Origin: JAIOQA01 sp035493675
Lineage (GTDB): Bacteria; Myxococcota_A; Polyangia; Haliangiales; Haliangiaceae
NCBI GenBank assembly: GCA_035493675.1
Contig: DATJIA010000138.1
Span: 17,609 to 81,608 of the forward strand
Direction: 5' to 3'
Length of the DNA: 64,000 bases
Every line of letters starts with the position of its first letter. Position 1 is the first letter of the stretch. Below the pieces are notes generated by a model. It did no database searches, was not told the DNA's origin, and saw nothing but the letters and a program-made list of their open reading frames with translations. Both the position numbers and the translations under genes were made by a program. Below are positions 30,274-39,952 of the stretch, piece by piece.

Positions 30274-31532
30274 GCTTCGAGTACCGTGGCGATGATCTGT
30301 ATTGCGAAGGCGTCTCGCTCGCGGTGATCGCCGAGAAGGAAGGCACGCCGACCTACGTCTACAGCCGCGCGCTGCTCGAGCACGCGTACAAGACGTTCGA
30401 CGCCGCGCTCGCCGGCGTCGCGCACGAGATCTGCTACAGCGTGAAGGCGAACTCGGGGCTCGGCATCTTGTCGATCCTCGCGAAGCTCGGCGCCGGCGCC
30501 GACATCGTGTCGGGCGGCGAGCTGTTCCGCTGGCTGCGCGCCGGCGGCGACGCGAAGAAGGTCGTGTTCTCGGGCGTCGGCAAGACCGAGGGCGAGATGA
30601 AGGCCGCGCTCGAGGCCGGCATCATGGTGTTCAACGTCGAGAGCGACGAAGAGCTCGATGTCCTCTCGAAGGTCGCGCGCTCGGTCGGTCGCACCGCAAG
30701 GGTCGCGCTGCGCGTGAACCCCGACGTCGATCCGCAGACGCACCCGTACATCTCGACCGGCCTCAAGAAGAACAAGTTCGGCATCTCGTGGGCGCACGCG
30801 AAGGACGTCTTCCGCCGCGCCGCCGGCTTGCCCGCGCTCGAGGTGATCGGCGTCGACTTCCACATCGGCTCGCAGCTGACCAAGACGTCGCCGTTCTCCG
30901 ACGCGATCGCGCGCCTCGTCGAGCTCGTGCTCGGCCTCGAGAAGGACGGCATCCGCCTGAAGCACGTCGACATCGGCGGCGGCCTCGGCATCGACTACGG
31001 CAAGGAGGGCGACGGTCCGCCGCCGTCGCCGGGCGAGTACGGCGCCGCGGTCGCGCGCGCGCTCGCGCCGCTCGCGCACCTGAACCTCACGCTCCTCACC
31101 GAGCCGGGCCGCGTGATCGTCGGGCCCGCCGGCGTGCTCGTCGCGCGCGTCCTGTATCGCAAGGACAACGAGGGCAAGCACTTCACGATCGTCGACGCCG
31201 CGATGAACGATCTGATGCGGCCCGCGCTCTACGGCGCGCATCACCCGATGCGTCCGGTCCGCCGGACCAAGCGGCCGACGCAGATGACCGACGTCGTCGG
31301 CCCGATCTGCGAGACCGGTGACTTCCTCGCGCGCGATCGCGAGCTGCCGCTGTTCGATCAAGGCGAGCTGCTCGCGATCGGCGCGGCCGGCGCGTACGGC
31401 GCCGCGATGTCGTCGAACTACAACACGCGGCCGCGCTCGTGCGAGGTCATCGTCTCCGGCGACGGCTACCAGGTCGTGCGCAAGCGCGAGACGCTCGAGC
31501 AACTGGTCGCGAACGAGAAAGTCGCCGACTAG
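30270..31532 (+). CDS. lysA: diaminopimelate decarboxylase
   Basis: A 420-residue PLP-dependent fold-type III decarboxylase. The PLP lysine is in CYSVKANSGLGIL; later HIGSQ, GGGLGIDYG, EPGRVIVGPAG and GAYGAAMSSNYNTRPR (with the preceding CETGDFLA, Cys of the dimer active site) are all family signatures. It converts meso-diaminopimelate to L-lysine. The ATG overlaps the argH stop, so arginine and lysine end-steps are translationally coupled. The meso-DAP-type MurE in this window uses the same precursor. Confidence 0.97.
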   Translation: MSFEYRGDDLYCEGVSLAVIAEKEGTPTYVYSRALLEHAYKTFDAALAGVAHEICYSVKANSGLGILSILAKLGAGADIVSGGELFRWLRAGGDAKKVVFSGVGKTEGEMKAALEAGIMVFNVESDEELDVLSKVARSVGRTARVALRVNPDVDPQTHPYISTGLKKNKFGISWAHAKDVFRRAAGLPALEVIGVDFHIGSQLTKTSPFSDAIARLVELVLGLEKDGIRLKHVDIGGGLGIDYGKEGDGPPPSPGEYGAAVARALAPLAHLNLTLLTEPGRVIVGPAGVLVARVLYRKDNEGKHFTIVDAAMNDLMRPALYGAHHPMRPVRRTKRPTQMTDVVGPICETGDFLARDRELPLFDQGELLAIGAAGAYGAAMSSNYNTRPRSCEVIVSGDGYQVVRKRETLEQLVANEKVAD

Positions 31533-31590
31533 CTCCGCGTCCCCCTGTCGCATGGTCATGCGACTCGCGCGATCCGACGCGTCGTGCGAC

Positions 31591-32346
31591 ATGGAACCTG
31601 TGCGGCTCTCGATCGGGGTGCTGATGCTCGCGGCGTGCGGTTCCTCCTCGGCGCCGGCGGCCGACGCCCGGCCCGACAACGCGTGCGGGCCCGGGCCGTA
31701 CGTCCACGCGCACGCGGGCGTGGCGTCGTTCAGCACGCACTTGCCGGTCGCCGGCGCGACCGCGACGCTCGACGCCTGCCCGGAGCATCCGTTCGTCGCC
31801 GACGAGCTCGGCTACTTCGATCTGCAGATGACGCAAGGGCTGCCCTTCGATCCGCGCATCGAGGCCGCCGGCTTCGTCACGATGCGGAGCGGTGAGTCCA
31901 CGATCACCGCGGATCTCGATCTCGGATACGCGCCGCTGTTCCCGACCGACCTCATGTCGCTGTTCCCCGACGACACCGCGTCGTCGCCGGCGCTCGTCGT
32001 GATCACCGCGCTGCCCGCGGGCACGCAGACGAACCCGAACGATCCGTGCACCGATCGCAGCGGCGTGACGTTCTCGGTCGTCGGTCACCCCGAAGCGACG
32101 CTGACCTACTACGGAGGGAGCGGCAGCGCGCCGGTGCTCGATCCGTCCTTGACCGCGACGACGACCGTGGGCGCGGTCGAGATCGGCGGGCTCGCGCAGA
32201 CCGACGCCGCGACGATCGAGATCGCGGCCGCGAAGACGGGCTGCACGATCTCGTGCGTCTCCTATCCACACACCGGTCACTACAAGCTCGAGAACGGCGT
32301 GCTCTCGCTCGCGGGTGCGTTCATGCCGCCGGTCCCGCCGCCTTGA
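31591..32346 (+). CDS. lipoprotein with carboxypeptidase-regulatory-like domain, unknown function
   Basis: A 251-residue predicted lipoprotein (MEPVRLSIGVLMLAAC). After an Ala/Ser linker, the region HAGVASFSTHLPVAGATATL to GYFDLQMTQGLPFDPRIEAAGF resembles a carboxypeptidase-regulatory (transthyretin-like) beta-sandwich; the second half (TFSVVGHPEATLTYYGGSG) may be another such fold. A Cys pair occurs near the end (TGCTISCVSYP). No enzymatic residues are visible. It lies 58 bp after lysA and 32 bp before a response regulator. Confidence 0.65.
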   Translation: MEPVRLSIGVLMLAACGSSSAPAADARPDNACGPGPYVHAHAGVASFSTHLPVAGATATLDACPEHPFVADELGYFDLQMTQGLPFDPRIEAAGFVTMRSGESTITADLDLGYAPLFPTDLMSLFPDDTASSPALVVITALPAGTQTNPNDPCTDRSGVTFSVVGHPEATLTYYGGSGSAPVLDPSLTATTTVGAVEIGGLAQTDAATIEIAAAKTGCTISCVSYPHTGHYKLENGVLSLAGAFMPPVPPP

Positions 32347-32378
32347 CCGCGCGCGCGCGCCGATGGCACCGTGTCGGG

Positions 32379-33020
32379 ATGGATCACGCGCCGGCGCAGC
32401 GAACGGTGGCGATCGTCGACGACGACGCCGACCTGCGCAGCGCGGTCGAGCTGATCCTGAAGCCGGCGGGCTGGTGCGTGCAGGCGTTCGAGACCGCGCA
32501 CGACGCGGTCGCGGCGGCGCGCGCCGGGACGCTGCCGCGCATGGTCCTCATGGACATGTCCTTGCCCGGCGAGTCGGCGAGCGAAGCGATCGCCGACATC
32601 GTGCGGCTGCGCCGCGACGTGCAGGTCGTCGTGCTCACGTCGTTCCAGCGTGAAGACTTCGTCTTCGAGGCGCTGCGGGTCGGCGCGGTCGGCTACGTGC
32701 TCAAGCAACAGGCGCTCGATCAGCTCGCCGAGGTGCTCGCGATCGTCGATGCGGGCGGCTCGCCGCTGTCGCCGAGCGTCGCGCGTCGCGTGCTCGCGAG
32801 CCTGCGCGAGACGCAGGCGGTGACGGAGCCGCTGTCCGATCGCGAGCGCGACATCCTGCTGCGCTTCGCCGACGGCAAGAGCTACGGCGAGACCGCCGAC
32901 GAGCTCGCGATCTCGATCGACACCGTGCGCACGCACGTGCGGCGCATGTACGGCAAGCTGCAGGTCAAGAGTCGGCCGCAAGCCGTGCTGGCGGCGCTAC
33001 GTCGCGGTCTCCTCGGCTGA
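32379..33020 (+). CDS. response regulator, receiver plus LuxR/FixJ-type HTH
   Basis: A 213-residue regulator. Receiver: VAIVDDDADLRSAVELIL, phosphoacceptor Asp 59 in VLMDMSLPGES, Thr in VLTSFQ and Lys in YVLKQQ. The C-terminal HTH (about 150-213) reads LSDRERDILLRFADGKSYGETADELAISIDTVRTHVRRMYGKLQVKSR, a GerE-type domain binding DNA after phosphorylation. The convergent gene encodes a kinase-like membrane protein and overlaps its 3' end by 56 nt, so the two are the probable cognate pair despite opposite orientation. Confidence 0.92.
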   Translation: MDHAPAQRTVAIVDDDADLRSAVELILKPAGWCVQAFETAHDAVAAARAGTLPRMVLMDMSLPGESASEAIADIVRLRRDVQVVVLTSFQREDFVFEALRVGAVGYVLKQQALDQLAEVLAIVDAGGSPLSPSVARRVLASLRETQAVTEPLSDRERDILLRFADGKSYGETADELAISIDTVRTHVRRMYGKLQVKSRPQAVLAALRRGLLG

Positions 33021-34503
33021 GCGGCTCGTCCGCGGCGGTCTCGAGCTCGAGCAAGAGCGCGCTCAACCGCGACCGCAGCTCGTCGAACGTCGCGCGCACC
33101 GCGTCGGCGCGCCCCTCGTCCGCCGCGCGCTCGAGCCGATCGATCCGCGGAGCGAGCTCGGCGCGCGCGTGCCCGAGCGCCGGCCGCGACGCGTGATCCG
33201 ACCGGGCGCGCGCGTCGTTCCGGCGCGTGTGCAGCTCGGCGGCGACGCGTCGATTCTGCTGGACGGCGAGCAGGATCGACATCCCCGCGTAGGCGCAGGT
33301 CGACACCACGAACCACACGCCGGCCCCCGACCCCCACGCGACCAGCGGCACCATCGCGTGGACGATCGGCTCGCCGCGGAACGGCTGCCAGACGTGCGGG
33401 ATCGCGATCACGGTGCGGCGCTGGTCGGCATCGTCGACGATCTCTCGGGCTCCGCCGCGCGCGGCGATCCGGCGCTCGAGGTTGCGTGTCCCTCGTCCGT
33501 CGCGGTGCGGTCGCGCGACGCGAGGCGCGGCGAGCTCGATGCGCACCCGATCGCGATCGCTCGACAGCGCGAGCCGCACCGGCGCCGCCGCGCCGTGACG
33601 CGCCTGGTTCGCGAGCAGCTCGACGAGGAGCTCGCGAACGTCGGCCGAGACCTCGGTCGCCGCGAGCTCGATCTCGACCTCGATCCCGAGGTGCTGCACG
33701 AGCTCCGCGAGCCAGCCGCGCAGGTCCGTCGACGCCGCATCGCGCTCGTCGAGGACACGGCGGCCGTGGCGCGCGAACGTCCGCGCCGCTTCGAGCGCTT
33801 CGCGATCGTCGCCGCGGGCCGCGCGCGCGTGCGCGAGCACGAGCGCGCCCGAGAGGCCGTCGTGCAAGCGCATCGCGGCCAACCGCGCGCCGGCCGCGGC
33901 GGCGGCGTTCGCGCCGAGCCCCTGGTGCGCGAGCGCCGCCTCGTTCCGCGCGCGCAACCACAGCGCGCGCCGCGAGCACACGACGAACGACGCCGCGGTC
34001 GCGAGCCCCATCGCGGCGGCGTATCCGATCGACGCGGCGCTCGGGCCCGCGCCCAACGCGGCGCGCTCGAGCGGCGGAACGATCAGCATCGCGGCGAGCA
34101 GCCCGCGGTGATCGGGGAACAGCGCGCCCCACGACGCGGGCAACACGAGCAGGAGCGTCCAGCCCGCGCCGAAATCGGCCGCGCTCGCGGCGCCGAGCGC
34201 GCCGGCGGTGGCGACCGCGTGCACGAAGAAGAAGATCAACAGCGGATGCGTGCTCCGCAGCGCCGCGATCGGGATCGTGCGCGTCGCCGCCGCGGTGACG
34301 GGGTACGTCGCGCACAGCCACGCCGGCGCGACGCCGACGAGCCCGAGGTACTCGCGCACCGCCGGCTGTGCGAACGCGAGCGCCGCGCCGCCGCACACGA
34401 TCGCGGTCAGCGCGATCGTCGCGCGCGTCATCATGCTGCGCCAGAACGAGAGATCGATCCCGTCGGGATGATCCGGAACCCCGAGCCAACGCGCGCCTCG
34501 CAT
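32965..34503 (-). CDS. membrane sensor kinase (NarX/HPK7-like) with unusual post-ATPase helix
   Basis: A 512-residue protein. About five transmembrane helices fill residues 25-175. A HisKA_3-like helix follows (ARLAAMRLHDGLSGALVLAHAR, His in LHDGL) and a reduced HATPase domain: LLVELLANQARHGAAAPV (N box) and GRGTRNLERRIAARGGAREI (G box). After the ATPase, a further hydrophobic segment (MVPLVAWGSGAGVWFVVSTCAYAGM) and a coiled-coil C-terminus occur, which is not the normal layout. Divergent from the zinc-ribbon gene over 34 bp; 3' end overlaps the response regulator by 56 nt. Confidence 0.78.
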   Translation of the reverse strand: MRGARWLGVPDHPDGIDLSFWRSMMTRATIALTAIVCGGAALAFAQPAVREYLGLVGVAPAWLCATYPVTAAATRTIPIAALRSTHPLLIFFFVHAVATAGALGAASAADFGAGWTLLLVLPASWGALFPDHRGLLAAMLIVPPLERAALGAGPSAASIGYAAAMGLATAASFVVCSRRALWLRARNEAALAHQGLGANAAAAAGARLAAMRLHDGLSGALVLAHARAARGDDREALEAARTFARHGRRVLDERDAASTDLRGWLAELVQHLGIEVEIELAATEVSADVRELLVELLANQARHGAAAPVRLALSSDRDRVRIELAAPRVARPHRDGRGTRNLERRIAARGGAREIVDDADQRRTVIAIPHVWQPFRGEPIVHAMVPLVAWGSGAGVWFVVSTCAYAGMSILLAVQQNRRVAAELHTRRNDARARSDHASRPALGHARAELAPRIDRLERAADEGRADAVRATFDELRSRLSALLLELETAADEPLSRGDRDVAPPARLAADS

Positions 34504-34512
34504 CGCATCGCG

Positions 34513-34518
34513 AGTCTA
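34513..34518 (-). promoter_or_regulatory. candidate -10 element for the sensor kinase (TAGACT)
   Basis: TAGACT on the minus strand ends 9 nt before the kinase ATG. It is back to back with TATCCT for the divergent gene in a 34-bp gap. Confidence 0.35.
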
Positions 34519-34524
34519 TCGCGC

Positions 34525-34530
34525 TATCCT
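34525..34530 (+). promoter_or_regulatory. candidate leaderless -10 element (TATCCT)
   Basis: TATCCT ends 7 nt before ATG 34538, consistent with transcription starting at or next to the start codon. Confidence 0.45.
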
Positions 34531-34537
34531 CGGCGCG

Positions 34538-36289
34538 ATGTCCCCGAAGATCTCGCGTGCCGACCGGCGCGCAGAGAAGCAGGCCCGGGTCGCGCGGCTC
34601 GGCGAGGGCGCGCAGGCCGCGACCCCGACGGCGGCGCCGCTCCGCTGCCCGTCGTGCGGCGCGCCGGTGCCGCTCGCCGACGGCGACGTCGCGACCTGCG
34701 TCTTCTGCAAAGCCGAGGTGCCGCTGCCGCAGGAGCTGCGCGCGCTGCGCGACGCGGATCAGCAGGGCCGCGCCGATCGCGCCGAGGCCGAGGCGCTGTA
34801 TCGATCGCTCGGCAAGCCGCCGTCGACGATCTTGCGCGCGTGGGTCGGCGCGGCGGAGCTGTTCGCGGGCGCGCTCGCGGGGCTCCTGATGCTGCTGTTC
34901 TGGCTGTCGAGCGCGACGATCGTGCTCAGCGGCCTCTTGCTCGAGCTCGTGCTGCACTGGATCGCGCCGCTCGTGCGCATCGATCTGATCGATCGGTTCG
35001 GCGGCGGCACGACGTACGCGGGCTTCGTCGTCGCGGTCGTGATGCTCGGCCTGTTCCCGAAGTGGCTGGTCGGTTACCTCGATCAGTCGGCGAAGATCCG
35101 CGTCTCGCTGCAAGCGAACCTCGCCGCGCGTCCGCCGGAGCGGGTCGGATTCCCGTCGACGTGTCGCGAATGCGGCGCCGCGCTCGCGGTCCCGCCGGGC
35201 GCGCTCGGCGTGCGCTGCGCGTTCTGCGGCAGCGACAACCTGGTCGCGTTGCCGCGCGAGTGGCTCGCGGTCGCGGGCGCGCGGCAGGCGCACTTCCACG
35301 CGAGCATCGTCGACGCGGTCGCGCAGGCGCGCGCGCTGCGCGCCGACGCGCGGCGCGGGTTGTGGCCCGCCGCGAAGTGGCTCGCGGGCGCGGCCGTCGC
35401 GTTCGGGCTCGTCGGCAAGTGCGCGGTCTACGTCGACGAGGAGCAGGTCGCGACCAGCTACGCGCACAGCATGGGCTCGCCGCGCGTGATGGTCTCGTAC
35501 TGGGATCCGACGGTGGAGATGCCGATCGATCAGCTGGTCGAGTTCAAGCAGCTGTCCAACTTCACCGTCGCGCTGCGCCACGGCGAGATCTTCGAGATCA
35601 GCTCGCCCGACGGCGGCGCGTGCACGACGATCACGATCCACAACACGACCACGTTCCCGCTCTTCACGCGCGACGACGACGTCGCGTGGGGCCCGCTCGA
35701 CGACGGCACCTACGGCGCGCAGTACCGCGTGCCGTACACCGGCCTCTTCAAGATCGAGATCAACGGGATCTTCCAGACCAAGGGGCCGACCCACGCGCGG
35801 TGGCGCGCGACTCGCTCCGCCGCGGCCGGGCTGCGCGTCGTGCGATCCGTGCGCGCCGCCGACGCCGCCGCGCCTCCCGCGCCGACCCTCGCGCCCGCGG
35901 CGCGCGCCGCGGTCGACGCGCTCGGGAACAAGGAGCCCGCGACCGCGGTCGCGCTGTCGAGCGACGGCCGCCGGCTCGCGGTCGCGTCGCCCGGCATGCT
36001 CGACTTCGCGTCGATCCCCGACGACCCGACCAAGACGCAGCTGACCAACAACGCGTGCCTCGCCGACGATCTCACCGCGCTCGCGTTCATCGACGCGCAC
36101 ACGCTCGCCAGCGGCGATCGCCACGGCGCGATCTGGATCTGGGACGTCGATCTCGCGATGGCGCGCGCGCGCCTGCCCGACGCGCTGCCCGGCCCGATCA
36201 CGTCGCTCGCGGTGTCGCCCGACGGCAAGACGATCACGGCAGGCTACGCCGGCGGCGCGCGCACCTTCACCGCGGACTCGTGGCGCTAG
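34538..36289 (+). CDS. membrane protein with two zinc ribbons and C-terminal WD40-like repeats
   Basis: A 583-residue protein of unknown function. N-terminal zinc ribbon: CPSCGAPVPLADGDVATCVFC; a pair of membrane helices (about 110-190); a second zinc ribbon, CRECGAALAVPPGALGVRCAFC; another helix (about 285-305), then a beta-rich extracytoplasmic-like domain with VATSYAHSMGSPRVMVSYWDP, and at the end WD40-like blades (AVALSSDGRRLAVASPG, IWIWDVDLAMARA, LAVSPDGKTITAGYAGG), too few for a closed propeller. Zinc ribbons on the cytoplasmic side suggest a regulatory membrane protein. A leaderless TATCCT box precedes it. The stop shares CTAG with the convergent oxidoreductase stop. Confidence 0.72.
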   Translation: MSPKISRADRRAEKQARVARLGEGAQAATPTAAPLRCPSCGAPVPLADGDVATCVFCKAEVPLPQELRALRDADQQGRADRAEAEALYRSLGKPPSTILRAWVGAAELFAGALAGLLMLLFWLSSATIVLSGLLLELVLHWIAPLVRIDLIDRFGGGTTYAGFVVAVVMLGLFPKWLVGYLDQSAKIRVSLQANLAARPPERVGFPSTCRECGAALAVPPGALGVRCAFCGSDNLVALPREWLAVAGARQAHFHASIVDAVAQARALRADARRGLWPAAKWLAGAAVAFGLVGKCAVYVDEEQVATSYAHSMGSPRVMVSYWDPTVEMPIDQLVEFKQLSNFTVALRHGEIFEISSPDGGACTTITIHNTTTFPLFTRDDDVAWGPLDDGTYGAQYRVPYTGLFKIEINGIFQTKGPTHARWRATRSAAAGLRVVRSVRAADAAAPPAPTLAPAARAAVDALGNKEPATAVALSSDGRRLAVASPGMLDFASIPDDPTKTQLTNNACLADDLTALAFIDAHTLASGDRHGAIWIWDVDLAMARARLPDALPGPITSLAVSPDGKTITAGYAGGARTFTADSWR

Positions 36290-38298
36290 GCGCGCGCGAC
36301 TTGCACGCGCGCGTCGTTGTAGCAGGCGCCGCCGCCGAGATCGGCGATCGTCTCGGGGACGAGCGCGTTCGAGGTCAGGCCGTTGCGCGTGTGCTTGCGC
36401 CACAGGCCTTTCGGCAGGACGACCACGCCGTCGCGCACGTCTTTGGAGATCTTCGCGGCGACGCGGACCTCGCCGAGCGCGTTCCAGACGCGGACGAGAT
36501 CGCCGTCGCGGATCCCGCGCGCGAGCGCGTCTGCGGGAGAGAGCTCGATCGGATATTCGCCCTTGCGCAGCTGGCCGAAGGTCGAGCTGATCATCGACGC
36601 GAGCGCGGGCGAGATCAGCGCGAGCGGGAACTCGGCGCTGCCGGGATCCTCGCGGTAGTGATAGAGGCCGCCGGGCGCCTCGGCGTCGAGGTGCGCGGGG
36701 ACGAAGTGGACCTTGCCGTCGCCGGTCTCCGGTCTCACGTCGCGAAAGAGGATCGGGGTCGGGCCGTCGAGCGGGACCGCGGCACCGTGCGCGTCGAGCT
36801 GCGCACGGATCTCCGCGCCGCGCTCGCCCGCGAGCATCGCGGCGACCAACTCGTCGTCGGTGCGCGGCTCGCCCGCGACCCCGAGCTCGAGACGATCGAT
36901 CAGCGCGCCGAAGACTTCGTTGTTCGTGCGCGCCTCGCCCGCGGGCGTCGCCGCCGCGTGCGCGTCGTACATCCGCATCGCGCCGTAGCCGCGGCGCAGC
37001 TCGCGATGCTCGAGGAAGACCGTCGCGGGCAGGACGACGTCGGCCCACCGCGCGGTGTCGGTCATCACCTGCTCGTGCACGACCGTGAACAGATCGTCGC
37101 GCGCCATCCCGCGCAGCACGCCCTCCTGGTTGGGCGCGGTCGCGACCGGGTTGCAGTTGTAGACGAACAGCACCTGCACCGGCGGATCGCGCAGCTCGGT
37201 CAGCGCGCTCGCGAGCTGCACCATGTTGACCGCGCGCGTCTTCGGCTCGCGCGCCTGGATGCCCCACTCGGCGCTCACGCCCCAGCGCGCGTCGCCGTTC
37301 GACATCGTGAAGCCGCCGCCGCGCACGCCGAGCTTGTTCGCGACCGCGGGCAGCGCGAGGATCGCGGCGGTCGCGCCGCCGCCGTTGCGATTGCGCTCGC
37401 TGCCCCATCCGCAGCGCACGACCGCCGGCGACGACGCGGCGTACAGCTCGACGAAGCGATCGAGCTCGGCCTCCGGGATCCCGCTCTCGCGCGCCGCGCG
37501 ATCGATCGTCCAGCGCGACGCCCGCGCGCGCAGCTCTTCCCACCCGACCGTGTGCTCGCGCAGGAAATCGAGATCCGCGTGGCCGCGCTCGAACATCGCG
37601 TGGATCGCCGCGAGCGCGACGACGAGATCGGTCCCGGGCCGCGGCGCGAGGTGGAGGTGGGCGCGGCGCGCGAGCGGCGTGCGGCGCGGATCGACGACGA
37701 CGAGCTTCGCGCCGCGATCGATCGCGCGCTGGATGATCGGCACGAGGTGGATGCCGGTCGCCGACGGGTTCACGCCCCACAAGACGATCAGCTTCGCGTG
37801 CTCGTACTCCTCGAGCGCGGTGCCGGGCACCGGCCCGTACAAGCCGGTCGACGCGGTCTTCGACGGCATCGCGCAGAACGTCTTCAAGAGCCGCGACGCG
37901 CCGACGCGACGGAAGAACCGCGACGCGAGCGACGCGCCGGTGAGCCAGCCGTTCGAGCCGTCGTAGTGATACGGGAGGATCGCTTCACCGCCGAACTCGT
38001 CGCGCGCCGATCTCATCCGCGCCGCGATCAGATCGAGCGCCTCGTCCCACGTCGCGCGCCGGAATTCTCCCGAGCCCTTCGCGCCGGCGCGCACCATCGG
38101 GTGCAGCACGCGATCCTCGCCGTACATGTGCTCGGCGATGTTGCGAACCTTGCCGCACACGAAGCCGTCGGTCAGCGGCGAATTCGCGCCGCCGTTCACG
38201 CCGACCACTCGCCCGGTCTCCGCCTCCACCGAGACTTCCAGGTGACACGTATCGGGACAATCGAGAGGGCACGCGCTGTGACGTACTTCGACGGCCAT
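36286..38298 (-). CDS. molybdopterin (bis-MGD) oxidoreductase with [4Fe-4S] site
   Basis: A 670-residue DMSO-reductase family protein. The N-terminal cluster site is CPLDCPDTC plus Cys 48 (Cys 10, 14, 18, 48), followed by GRVVGVNGGANSPLTDGFVCGK. Pterin-binding regions include LIVLWGVNPSATG, VVVDPRRTPLARRAHLHLAPRPGTD and the C-terminal dinucleotide-binding beta-barrel (PIELSPADALARGIRDGDLVRVWNALGEV). No Tat signal is present, so it is cytoplasmic. No electron-transfer subunit lies beside it. The physiological substrate (formate, thiosulfate, other) cannot be decided. Converges on the zinc-ribbon gene with a shared CTAG. Confidence 0.9.
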   Translation of the reverse strand: MAVEVRHSACPLDCPDTCHLEVSVEAETGRVVGVNGGANSPLTDGFVCGKVRNIAEHMYGEDRVLHPMVRAGAKGSGEFRRATWDEALDLIAARMRSARDEFGGEAILPYHYDGSNGWLTGASLASRFFRRVGASRLLKTFCAMPSKTASTGLYGPVPGTALEEYEHAKLIVLWGVNPSATGIHLVPIIQRAIDRGAKLVVVDPRRTPLARRAHLHLAPRPGTDLVVALAAIHAMFERGHADLDFLREHTVGWEELRARASRWTIDRAARESGIPEAELDRFVELYAASSPAVVRCGWGSERNRNGGGATAAILALPAVANKLGVRGGGFTMSNGDARWGVSAEWGIQAREPKTRAVNMVQLASALTELRDPPVQVLFVYNCNPVATAPNQEGVLRGMARDDLFTVVHEQVMTDTARWADVVLPATVFLEHRELRRGYGAMRMYDAHAAATPAGEARTNNEVFGALIDRLELGVAGEPRTDDELVAAMLAGERGAEIRAQLDAHGAAVPLDGPTPILFRDVRPETGDGKVHFVPAHLDAEAPGGLYHYREDPGSAEFPLALISPALASMISSTFGQLRKGEYPIELSPADALARGIRDGDLVRVWNALGEVRVAAKISKDVRDGVVVLPKGLWRKHTRNGLTSNALVPETIADLGGGACYNDARVQVARA

Positions 38299-38312
38299 CT
38301 AGCGCGAGTATG

Positions 38313-39952
38313 TCAGAAGCTTCCGCCGACGCCGAGACCGACGATGCTGTGCCCCCCGGAATCGACCATGGGTGTGATCTGCGGAGAAAGCTTGGTCGCG
38401 CGCGGCTCGTCGAGGTTGCGGGTCAGGTAGACACCCGCGACCAACCCGACCGCGAGCCCGCCGAGCGCGAAGTGCGCGATGCGCTCCTTCGGCACCGCGT
38501 CGGTGCGGTTCGCGTCGATCGCGCTCTCGAGCGAGACGCCGACCGCCATGCCCGCGAGCCCCGCGAGATCGACGAGCGCGGCGTGGCGTCGCGAGATGTC
38601 GTAGCGACGCGCGAGCAAGGCGCCGGTGATCACGCCGGCGTCGAGGCCGCTGACGATGATCGCGCCGGACAGCTTCTTCGGCAGGCCGAACACGACCGCG
38701 AACAAGCCACCGGTCGCGCCGCCCCAGAGCGCGCCCGAGTTGAGCAGCGCCGCGTCGCCGCTGTCGGGATGGAAGCGCTCGGCGGTCAGCGCCGCGAACG
38801 ACGCGCCGCCGAGCAACCCGACCACGCCGACCGCGCCCGGCAGCTGTTGATCATCGGTGAAGATCGACGTGCCCGCGACGCCCTCGACGTAGCCGATCAA
38901 GGAAGAGGTGATCACGTACGAGCTCGTGCCGCTCGGGATGTCGTCGGGCACGCCGACCCACGATCCGATCAAGCCGACCGCGGCGCCGGCGCCGCCGCCG
39001 TACAGCGCGCCGTTCGAGTCCTGATCGTCGACCGCGTAGCCGATCGAGACGCCGCCGACCAACCCGGCGACCGTCGCCGCGGCGATCAGCTGCCCGCGCC
39101 CCGACGACGGCGTGTTCTCGAGCGTGATCGCGATCGAGTCGTTCGCGCCGGGCGCGACCTCGACGCGGCGCTTCTCGGTCACGAAGCCCGGCGCCTCCAC
39201 GGAGACGACGTAGCGCGCCGCCGGCACCGAGTCCTCCCAGCTGCCGATGCCGACCAGGCGATCGTCCATGAAGATGCGCGCGTCGGCGGGCGTCGTGCGG
39301 ATGTGCACGCGCCCGCGCTGCGGCGGCAGCTCGACGACGAAGCTGTACGGCTTCCCGATCCCGATGTCGACCGGCTGCTCCTGCGTGTCGAAGCCGGCCA
39401 TCGACACGCTCATCGTGTAGTGACCGGCGACCAGCTCGATGCGCGCGGCGTCGGCGCGGCCCTCGGCGCGATGGCCGGCGTCGTCGGCGAACGTGACCAG
39501 CGCGCCTTTCGGCAAGGTCGCGACCTGGATCTGCGACGGGAGGTTCTGCAAGACCAAGATGCGCGTGGAGATCGTCTGCTTCTCCTGCGCCGCGTCCTTC
39601 GCGCTGTCGGGGATCGCGAGCACGTAGCGCTCGAAGTACGCGATCGCCTGCTCGTAGTGGAGCTTGCGCTCGTGCGCCTGGCCGATCGCCTTCAAGACGT
39701 CGTAGACCGGCGTGAGGCAGTAGCTCGCCGACATCTCGGCGATCGCGCCGTCGTAGTCGCCTTGCTGGTAGAGGATCGCGCCGCGCACGTAGTGCTCGTG
39801 CGCGGCGTCGAACATCGCGTTGTCGTCGAGATCCGGCTTCGGCGGGCACTGATCGATCTCGAGGACGATCTGATCCTTGCCGAGGTAGCCGTTGTCGTCG
39901 GCGCGCGCGGCGCTCGTCGCCGCGATCACGACGACGAGGATCGCGCCGAGCT

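Noticed and set aside
32882..37780. A 1632-codon open frame on the minus strand, and a 1753-codon one on the plus strand at 33169-38430
   Set aside because: Both are Arg/Ala/Pro-rich translations of the antisense or shifted frame of well-supported genes; high GC suppresses stop codons. No domain is visible.
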